A stretch of DNA of 41,038 nucleotides from assembly GCA_018698135.1 (NCBI GenBank), contig JABINZ010000128.1, positions 1 to 41,038 on the forward strand. Direction: 5' to 3'. Numbering within the stretch: the first letter of the stretch is position 1; every line of letters begins with the position of its first letter. The translations under genes and the position numbers were made by a program. Positions 35,110-41,038 of this stretch are shown here, piece by piece. The notes under the pieces were generated by a model. The model made no database searches. It was not told the DNA's origin and saw only the letters and a program-made list of their open reading frames with translations. Origin of the DNA: Bacteroidota bacterium (GTDB taxonomy: Bacteria > Bacteroidota > Bacteroidia > CAILMK01 > JAAYUY01).

Positions 35110-35715
35110 CTATAAAGTATAGTTTGTTCTGTTAACAATTGATCTGCCGAGTGTTACTTCATCTGCAAATTCCAATTCTCCACCAATTGAAATACCCCTG
35201 GAAATTGCTGACACCTTGATGTTTAATTCTTTTAATAAATTGGAAATATAATACATAGTTGTGTCGCCTTCCATAGTCGCTCTTAAAGCAAAAACAACTT
35301 CTTTTGGTTTATCTTTTCTAACTCGATCTACAAAAGAGTCAATCTTTAAATCTTCAGGCCCAATTCCATCAATTGGTGAAACAACTCCACCTAAAACGTG
35401 ATAAAGACCATTAAATTGCTTAGTATTCTCGATTGCAATTAAGTCCCTATGATCTTCAATTATGCAAATTACATTACTTTCTCTATTATTATCACTACAA
35501 ATATGGCACAATTTATTATCTGAAATAGTATGACATTTTTGGCAAAACTGAATATCTGTTTTCATTCGAAGAACAAGTTCTCCCAATTTTTTAACATCCT
35601 CTTCTTCTTGCTTTAAAAGACTTAATACCATTCGTAATGCAGTCCTTTTGCCAATTCCGGGTAATTTTACAAAAGCATCTACTAGTTCCTTGATTATATT
35701 TGAGGGATATTCCAT
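35110..35715 (-). CDS. recR: Recombination protein RecR
   Basis: 201 residues. The N-terminal helix-hairpin-helix is KLPGIGKRTALRMV (17-30). The zinc finger is C58-x2-C61-x8-C70-x2-C73. The Toprim domain begins VICIIEDHRDLIAIE (82-96), with the typical GLYHVLGGVVSPIDGIGPEDL loop. It works with RecO/RecF in gap repair and RecA loading. It leads a two-gene run with the glycosyltransferase. Confidence 0.97.
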   Translation of the reverse strand: MEYPSNIIKELVDAFVKLPGIGKRTALRMVLSLLKQEEEDVKKLGELVLRMKTDIQFCQKCHTISDNKLCHICSDNNRESNVICIIEDHRDLIAIENTKQFNGLYHVLGGVVSPIDGIGPEDLKIDSFVDRVRKDKPKEVVFALRATMEGDTTMYYISNLLKELNIKVSAISRGISIGGELEFADEVTLGRSIVNRTNYTL

Positions 35716-35756
35716 GATCTATTTCTTGCTGCAAAGATCATAAGAATTATTTATTT

Positions 35757-35764
35757 CAAAGTTA
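35757..35764 (-). promoter_or_regulatory. Predicted -7 box of recR
   Basis: The minus strand reads TAACTTTG, an exact TAnnTTTG match, placing the start about 35 nt before the recR ATG. The -33 position is weak (TTCT). Confidence 0.4.
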
Positions 35765-35836
35765 ATATTCGAAAAGCGCCATAAGAATTAAAAATAAGCG
35801 GAATACGCGCTTTATATTAAATTATTTGTAATATTG

Positions 35837-35869
35837 AATTATTATTCAATTCCCTTTTGAATAATAATT
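35837..35869. repeat. Perfect 13-bp inverted repeat upstream of the OmpA gene
   Basis: AATTATTATTCAA (35837-35849) and TTGAATAATAATT (35857-35869) are exact complements separated by TTCCCTT. It lies between divergent recR and ompA-type genes. It is AT-rich, so it may be an operator or a weak hairpin rather than a terminator. The rest of the 277-bp gap shows no ORF. Confidence 0.6.
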
Positions 35870-35992
35870 TGGTAGAAATAGTTATCCACACTTATTGTGA
35901 TGGCAAGTTGCACGTATGTTTTTTATACTTAATGATATAGTGAATTTCTTGTTAATAAGTGTAATAATTTGATAATTAAAAAAGAGAACAAA

Positions 35993-37732
35993 ATGAAAAC
36001 AAAAACATTACTTTGTCTCATGGCAATTCTGATGACATCATTTATTGTCATAGCTCAGGAAGATGAGAAGCCAGGAAAGATTAAAAAGAAAACTGTAAGC
36101 CAAAAAACAGCAATTAATAAATCCTGGTCAATTGGTGTATTTGGTGGTGTTCCAATTGTTTTTGGCGATGTGAATCCCGAATACATGGCTTATGGCTACG
36201 GTATTAATATCAAAAAGGCGGTTAGCAATAACCTGGAATTGCGTTTTCAAGCATCCAATGGATTTGCTTTTGGTGTCGACAGAAAATACGCCAATGCCAA
36301 TATGATTCAGAGCAATCCTGCATTAAATGGGGTTAATGATGCAGCTATTAATTTTTTCAACAATCCCCCTACACCAGCATACACTTACTACAATTATAAG
36401 ATGACATTTTACGAAGCAAACTTTCATGTTGTCTACAATTTTGCTTTCAACGATTTTCGCATGAAAGAAGACCCTCGTGTTAATTATTTTCTATTTATAG
36501 GGGCTGGTGGGCTCATGTTCAAAACATATACAGACCAACTTAACAGTTTTGGCTCTCTATATAGTTTTAGCACAGTATACAATGATTATGTAGCGGGAAA
36601 TATTAATCAATCTGAATCTCAGGACAGAGTATCTGCCATGTTGGATCGTGAATACGAAACAGCAGCTGATGGCAATCCTGATGGAAACGGATTTGCACCA
36701 GATCCACAATTTTTAAGTCATACTATGTTGGCCAATATCAATGGTGGAATAGGTGTACGATTCAAATTGGGGAGCAGAATAGATTTATCCTTAGAATCCA
36801 AGGCTTCTTTTTGCGACAATGATTTGTTAGATGGACAGAGGTTTGACAGGTTAACTTATGGTTTATCAGCTAATAACGACATTTTACTTTTTACCACACT
36901 AGGAATCAATATTAGACTAGGTGCCTTGAACAATGTTTATTGGTTTGACAACCCTGCTGCCATGCATTATAAAGTGACTCTTGAAAATAAAAGAAAAATT
37001 TCTTTGCTTAGCAGTGATATTGACAATGATGGTGTTTCCGACTATTTTGACAAAGATCTTGAAACTCCAGAAGGAGTGAAGGTTGATGTAAATGGAAAAG
37101 CTTTAGATACTGATGGAGATGGTATTGCTGATTATCTCGACAAAGAACCATTTTCAGATGTAGGCGCAATTGTTAATGAAGAGGGGATTTCAATTGACAC
37201 CGATGAAGATGGTGTTCCTGATCATCGTGACCTGGATCCAAATACTGACAAAGATATGCTTGTGAATTTCCAGGGTGTACCCATTGGAGGTAAAGGCTCA
37301 ATGTCTGGTATCCGTGGTGGATCTTTGGGATTTTTACCTGCCATATTCTTTTCATTTGACAATGCTTCTGTTAAAACAGAATTCCTTTCCCACTTGAGTC
37401 TGGTTGCTGAAGCAATGAAGAATAATACTGGTGCTAACTTACGTGTTATTGGCTATACTGATCCTGTTGGTTCTGCAGATTACAATCATTCCTTAGGACT
37501 AAGAAGAGCTCAGGCTGTTATTAATTTGCTCAGTTTGCAGGGTGTTGATGCTTCTCGATTCGAAGCTGTTAGCAAGGGAGCAACAGAGCCTTTAACAGAT
37601 GTCAGATCTGCTGATGCCAATAGATTGAATAGAAGAGTCCAGTTTGAAATTATTAGCGGTTCCATTGAACCTCCAGTCGATACTGACATGGAAGAATCAA
37701 TTGATGATTTTGAAGAAGTACCTACTGAATAA
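35993..37732 (+). CDS. OmpA-family outer-membrane protein with TSP3 calcium repeats
   Basis: 579 residues from ATG 35993; a TTG at 35969 is also open but weaker. Signal peptide about 1-22, ending VIAQ. Residues about 40-330 look like an outer-membrane barrel. Then come thrombospondin type 3 calcium loops (DIDNDGVSDYFDKD, DTDGDGIADYLDKEP, DTDEDGVPDHRDLDP, about 340-425) acting as a spacer, and a C-terminal OmpA domain (about 440-555: FSFDNASVKTEF, GYTDPVGSADYNHSLGLRRAQ, NRLNRRVQF) that should bind peptidoglycan, followed by an acidic tail. It is probably an abundant structural porin-like protein. It has its own leader region and a strong terminator. Confidence 0.92.
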   Translation: MKTKTLLCLMAILMTSFIVIAQEDEKPGKIKKKTVSQKTAINKSWSIGVFGGVPIVFGDVNPEYMAYGYGINIKKAVSNNLELRFQASNGFAFGVDRKYANANMIQSNPALNGVNDAAINFFNNPPTPAYTYYNYKMTFYEANFHVVYNFAFNDFRMKEDPRVNYFLFIGAGGLMFKTYTDQLNSFGSLYSFSTVYNDYVAGNINQSESQDRVSAMLDREYETAADGNPDGNGFAPDPQFLSHTMLANINGGIGVRFKLGSRIDLSLESKASFCDNDLLDGQRFDRLTYGLSANNDILLFTTLGINIRLGALNNVYWFDNPAAMHYKVTLENKRKISLLSSDIDNDGVSDYFDKDLETPEGVKVDVNGKALDTDGDGIADYLDKEPFSDVGAIVNEEGISIDTDEDGVPDHRDLDPNTDKDMLVNFQGVPIGGKGSMSGIRGGSLGFLPAIFFSFDNASVKTEFLSHLSLVAEAMKNNTGANLRVIGYTDPVGSADYNHSLGLRRAQAVINLLSLQGVDASRFEAVSKGATEPLTDVRSADANRLNRRVQFEIISGSIEPPVDTDMEESIDDFEEVPTE

Positions 37733-37751
37733 TATCAAATTAAACAAATAA

Positions 37752-38306
37752 TTACAGGCCTTCCTTTGTGAAGGCCTTTTTTTTGAGATGTTGGTAAACA
37801 TGATAAATCATGATGCCTGCTGCTACACTTACATTTAAAGAATGTTTGGTGCCTTCCTGTGGTATTTCTACACACAAATCAAGTAAGTTCATTATATTGT
37901 CACTAATTCCCGAAACTTCATTGCCAAGAATTATTGCATATTTTATGTTCTGATTTGGAATAAAATCTTCAATTTGAATTTGTTTGTCAGCTTGCTCCAA
38001 TCCAACAATATGGTAATTATCTTCTTTAAGATTTAATATTGTTTGATAAATATCTTTTGAATACTCCCAAAAAACCGATTCCGTTGCGCCTAAAGCTGTT
38101 TTCTGAATATCCCGATGCGGAGGCTGTGGTGTAATACCGCAGAGAATAATTTTTTCAATAAGAAAAGCATCCGATGTTCGGAATATAGATCCAACATTGT
38201 GCATGCTACGAATGTTGTCCATAATGATCACAACAGGCAATTTTCTCCTTAATTTATAGTCTCCAATGCTCGGTCTTTTCAGTTCTGTTGTTTTCAGCTT
38301 TTTCAT
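37752..38306 (-). CDS. TrmH/SpoU-family RNA 2'-O-methyltransferase
   Basis: 184 residues, a SPOUT-class enzyme. Motif 1: DNIRSMHNVGSIFRTSDAF (30-48). Motif 2: AIILGNEVSGIS (124-135). Motif 3: EIPQEGTKHSLNVSVAAGI (147-165), whose segments form the knotted SAM site. It probably acts on tRNA or rRNA ribose; the substrate is not decided by sequence. It lacks the N-terminal substrate-binding domain of rRNA-specific RlmB. It is convergent with the OmpA gene and divergent from mutS. Confidence 0.93.
   Translation of the reverse strand: MKKLKTTELKRPSIGDYKLRRKLPVVIIMDNIRSMHNVGSIFRTSDAFLIEKIILCGITPQPPHRDIQKTALGATESVFWEYSKDIYQTILNLKEDNYHIVGLEQADKQIQIEDFIPNQNIKYAIILGNEVSGISDNIMNLLDLCVEIPQEGTKHSLNVSVAAGIMIYHVYQHLKKKAFTKEGL
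37756..37784. terminator. Hairpin terminator after the OmpA gene
   Basis: AGGCCTTC (37756-37763) and GAAGGCCT (37770-37777) form a perfect 8-bp stem around a 6-nt loop, followed by a run of eight Ts. The stem also encodes the last residues of the convergent methyltransferase gene. Confidence 0.88.
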
Positions 38307-38321
38307 TCAGCTTTATTATTT

Positions 38322-38349
38322 TAATTTTGAAATTCTTTAAGCAAAAGTA
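38322..38349. promoter_or_regulatory. Divergent -7 boxes for mutS and the TrmH-like gene
   Basis: The plus strand has TAATTTTG at 38322-38329, with TTTT 19 nt upstream (38299-38302), serving mutS. The minus strand has TACTTTTG at 38342-38349, serving the methyltransferase gene. Each leaves a leader of about 30 nt to its start codon. Confidence 0.45.
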
Positions 38350-38367
38350 GTATAAAAAATAATTCAC

Positions 38368-40986
38368 TTGGGAGCAAAAAAGAAGATTGAGGAAACACCT
38401 CTTATGAAGCAATATTTTGCCATTAAAGCAAAACACCCAGATGCAATTCTTCTTTTTCGAGTTGGCGACTTCTATGAGACTTTTGGTGAAGATGCAATTA
38501 AGGCTTCAAAAATTCTTGGGATTGTTTTAACAAAAAGAGCGAATGGTTCCAGCCATGTTGAGCTTGCTGGCTTCCCACATCATAGCGTTGATGTCTATTT
38601 ACCGAAACTAATCAAGTCGGGGCATCGGGTAGCGATTTGTGAACAGCTTGAAGATCCGAAAACAACTAAAAAAATTGTGAAACGTGGTGTTACTGAAATG
38701 GTTACACCGGGAACTTCGATCAGTGACAAAATTCTGGAGAATAAGGAGAATAATTTCTTAGCATCTATTAGCTTCTCACAAGGTACAATCGGACTGGCAT
38801 TTGTTGACCTCTCAACCGGTGAATTCTTGCTAACTGAAGGGGATGCTGATTATGTTGAAAACATGGTTAACACCTTTAATCCTTCTGAAATTATTTATTC
38901 AAAGAGCAAACAGGAGGTTTATAAGCAGCTTTTTAATTCAAAAAGATTTACTTTTTTACTCGAGGACTGGCTTTTTAGTTTTGATTTTGCTGAAGAAAAA
39001 TTGCTCAATCATTTCAAAACAAAAAGCTTAAAAGGATTTGGAATTGACAATCTTCGAAATGGTGTTTGTGCAGCCGGAGTAATTCTTCATTATTTATCTG
39101 AAAATAAACATGATCACCTCAAGCATATAAACCAAATAAGTAGGATTGAAAGGGATCGTTTTGTTTGGCTAGACCGTTTCTCAATTCAAAATCTTGAACT
39201 TTTGACAAGCATCCAAGTAGGAGGAAAATCTCTTTTTGAAGTTTTAGATCAAAGCCTAACACCAATGGGAGGGCGCTTGCTTCGAAAATGGATGGTTATG
39301 CCATTAAAGGATATTCACGCCATTAAGGATCGGCAAGAAATCGTTAAGATTCTGCTTAAAAAAGAAGATTTATCAAGTAACCTTAGTGAAATTCTCTCAA
39401 AAATGGGTGATTTGGAAAGGCTCATATCAAGAGTTGCTCTACGAAAAGTAAATCCCAGAGAAATTTTGCATATCGAAAAGTCACTAGAGGGAGTTGAACA
39501 AATTATTTCTTTGCTAAAAAAGACTAATTCCAGCCCACTCAAAAAGATTTCAGACAAGTTAAATCCATGTTTAGAAATAAGAAAGAAAATACATGAAACA
39601 CTTGAAGATGAACCTCCTGCTCAAATTAATAAAGGAGATTTAATTCGTAAGGGGGTTTCTGAAAATCTGGATGAACTGAAAGAATTAAAAAAATCAGGAA
39701 AGGATTACTTGGTAAAGATTAGAGAAAGAGAGCTTGCCAAAACAGGAATAAGTTCTTTGAAAATTGGCTTTAATAATGTTTTTGGGTACTATCTCGAGGT
39801 AACAAATTCGCATAAAGACAAGGTTCCTGAAGAATGGCATCGAAAGCAAACTCTGGTGAATGCTGAACGATACATTACAGAAGAGCTGAAGGTTTATGAA
39901 GAAAAAATCCTGAATGCTGAAGAAAAAATCCTGGCAATTGAGCAAGATATTTACCAGAAATTGGTTTTCGAACTCTCTGATTATATTCAGGCTATACAAC
40001 AAAATTCATATTTGATTGCTAATTTGGATTGCTTGCTTTCCTTTTCAACACTTGCGAAAAAAAATAATTACTCGCGCCCGGATATTGATGAAAGCTTTGT
40101 GATTGATATTAGAGATGGCCGACACCCAGTTATTGAAAAAAGTTTAAAAGAAGGAGAGGAGTACATCCCAAACGACATCTACTTAAACAACAACAACCAA
40201 CAGGTTGTCATACTTACTGGTCCAAATATGTCTGGTAAATCTGCTGTATTGCGTCAAACAGCTTTAATTGTACTGATGGCTCAAATAGGATGTTATGTTC
40301 CTGCAAGCTCAGCGCGTATTGGTATAATTGATAAAATATTTACCCGAGTTGGTGCTTCCGACAATCTTGCTTTAGGTGAATCTACCTTTATGGTGGAAAT
40401 GATAGAAACAGCAAGTATTCTGAATAATATTTCGAACAGAAGCCTGATTGTGCTTGATGAAATTGGTAGAGGAACCAGTACTTATGATGGAATTTCAATA
40501 GCATGGGCTATCACCGAATTCCTTCATCACAATAAATTCAAGCCTAAAACAATATTTGCTACTCATTATCACGAATTGAATGAAATTGCCAATTCACTGA
40601 AAAGAGTTAAAAATTTTAATGTAAGTGTAAAAGAACATAAAGGCAAGATAATTTTTCTGAGAAAACTAAAACCCGGAGGAAGCGAACATAGCTTTGGAAT
40701 AAATGTAGCCCATTTAGCAGGTATTCCAAAGGATGTTGTTTCTCGTGCAAATGAAATTCTTGAAGAATTGGAAAAGCAAAGAACTGGAATGCAAAATGGA
40801 GAAGGCCTACCTTCTAACGCGCCAGTAAACATCCAACTAAAAATGTTCGACACCAGTGATCCAATTTATGAAAGGGTAAAAAATGAGCTTGACAAAATTG
40901 ATATCAATGCACTCACTCCTATTGAAGCAATGATGAAACTTAATTATTTAAAAGGATTGTTAAGAAAAGACAAACAAAAAGACTAA
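38368..40986 (+). CDS. mutS: DNA mismatch repair protein MutS
   Basis: 872 residues from a TTG start; the first ATG is codon 13, and the residues before it (GAKKKIEETPL) match the conserved MutS start in this phylum. The mismatch-reading Phe-x-Glu is F35-Y36-E37 in VGDFYETFG. The connector, core and clamp domains are complete. Walker A is GPNMSGKSAVLRQ (about 618-630), Walker B LIVLDEIGRGTSTYDG (about 692-707), and the switch His is in FATHYHEL. The C-terminus (LTPIEAMMKLNYLKGLL) is the tetramerisation-type helix. It binds mispairs and recruits MutL. It is followed immediately by a possible convergent gene. Confidence 0.97.
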   Translation: MGAKKKIEETPLMKQYFAIKAKHPDAILLFRVGDFYETFGEDAIKASKILGIVLTKRANGSSHVELAGFPHHSVDVYLPKLIKSGHRVAICEQLEDPKTTKKIVKRGVTEMVTPGTSISDKILENKENNFLASISFSQGTIGLAFVDLSTGEFLLTEGDADYVENMVNTFNPSEIIYSKSKQEVYKQLFNSKRFTFLLEDWLFSFDFAEEKLLNHFKTKSLKGFGIDNLRNGVCAAGVILHYLSENKHDHLKHINQISRIERDRFVWLDRFSIQNLELLTSIQVGGKSLFEVLDQSLTPMGGRLLRKWMVMPLKDIHAIKDRQEIVKILLKKEDLSSNLSEILSKMGDLERLISRVALRKVNPREILHIEKSLEGVEQIISLLKKTNSSPLKKISDKLNPCLEIRKKIHETLEDEPPAQINKGDLIRKGVSENLDELKELKKSGKDYLVKIRERELAKTGISSLKIGFNNVFGYYLEVTNSHKDKVPEEWHRKQTLVNAERYITEELKVYEEKILNAEEKILAIEQDIYQKLVFELSDYIQAIQQNSYLIANLDCLLSFSTLAKKNNYSRPDIDESFVIDIRDGRHPVIEKSLKEGEEYIPNDIYLNNNNQQVVILTGPNMSGKSAVLRQTALIVLMAQIGCYVPASSARIGIIDKIFTRVGASDNLALGESTFMVEMIETASILNNISNRSLIVLDEIGRGTSTYDGISIAWAITEFLHHNKFKPKTIFATHYHELNEIANSLKRVKNFNVSVKEHKGKIIFLRKLKPGGSEHSFGINVAHLAGIPKDVVSRANEILEELEKQRTGMQNGEGLPSNAPVNIQLKMFDTSDPIYERVKNELDKIDINALTPIEAMMKLNYLKGLLRKDKQKD

Positions 40987-41038
40987 AGATCTTTGCTCAG
41001 ATCTACTTCTAAAGCTTCTCCAACATAAGAGTATGTAA
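40983..41038 (-). CDS. Possible C-terminal end of a minus-strand gene (partial)
   Basis: Reading the minus strand from the right edge, one frame stays open and ends at TAG 40985-40983 with the residues YSYVGEALEVDLSKDL. It would overlap the mutS stop by 3 bp, as a convergent pair. Only 17 residues are visible, so neither the gene nor its product is certain. Confidence 0.3.
   Translation of the reverse strand, partial: TYSYVGEALEVDLSKDL

Overview
The window comes from a low-GC member of the Bacteroidota. The evidence is a type IX secretion (T9SS) toolkit (PorP/SprF-like, PorE-like, a type B sorting domain on a PKD adhesin, a type A sorting domain on an FG-GAP protein), a short RpoD-type sigma factor without region 1.1, a DUF4834-like protein, and repeated matches to the Bacteroidota promoter -7 box TAnnTTTG, several with a -33 TTTG-like element 19 nt upstream. 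I cannot name the genus. No tRNA, rRNA, CRISPR array, prophage or transposase gene is visible, and no gap between genes exceeds 300 bases.

Layout. 1-1289 holds the N-terminal part of a BNR/sortilin-type beta-propeller exoprotein that runs off the left edge. 1345-3544 holds a membrane-anchored reductive dehalogenase/QueG-like Fe-S protein and an alpha/beta hydrolase that lacks its catalytic Ser and His. 3651-10696 is a surface-secretion block: porP/sprF-like and porE-like genes on the minus strand, divergent across a palindromic promoter from a 1280-residue adhesin with 14 PKD repeats. A SRPBCC-GyrI-like protein follows. 11814-16862 is the most unusual part: four tandem secreted paralogues resembling the C-terminal periplasmic domains of GldM/PorM, divergent from two secreted proteins that each carry two GldN/PorN-like repeats. 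No gldK, gldL or full-length gldM is present. 16881-17470 is a repeat-bounded GxxExxY nuclease-like cassette.

The rest is mostly core metabolism and information processing. It runs: an SUI1/eIF1-like factor; urocanate hydratase with an outer-membrane protein; an MFS transporter; aminoacyl-histidine dipeptidase; endonuclease III; RecA with an adjacent FG-GAP/UnbV exoprotein; DUF4834; a pheS-quinone oxidoreductase-RsmF-like operon; the primary sigma factor with a textbook promoter; a recR-glycosyltransferase fusion operon; an OmpA/TSP3 outer-membrane protein; a TrmH-type methyltransferase; and mutS. A minus-strand gene may enter at the right edge.

How it fits together. The adhesin has a type B C-terminal signal, a class known to depend on PorP/SprF-type partners, and such a partner is transcribed from the same 21-bp promoter palindrome. 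PorE-like proteins are known to tie T9SS parts to peptidoglycan. GldM and GldN are direct partners in the core T9SS (GldM periplasmic domain with the GldK-GldN ring). A divergent pair of orphan GldM-C-like and GldN-like operons about 1 kb beyond the adhesin's end therefore suggests an accessory periplasmic assembly linked to T9SS. That last step is inference from sequence resemblance and gene order; I could not run a profile search.
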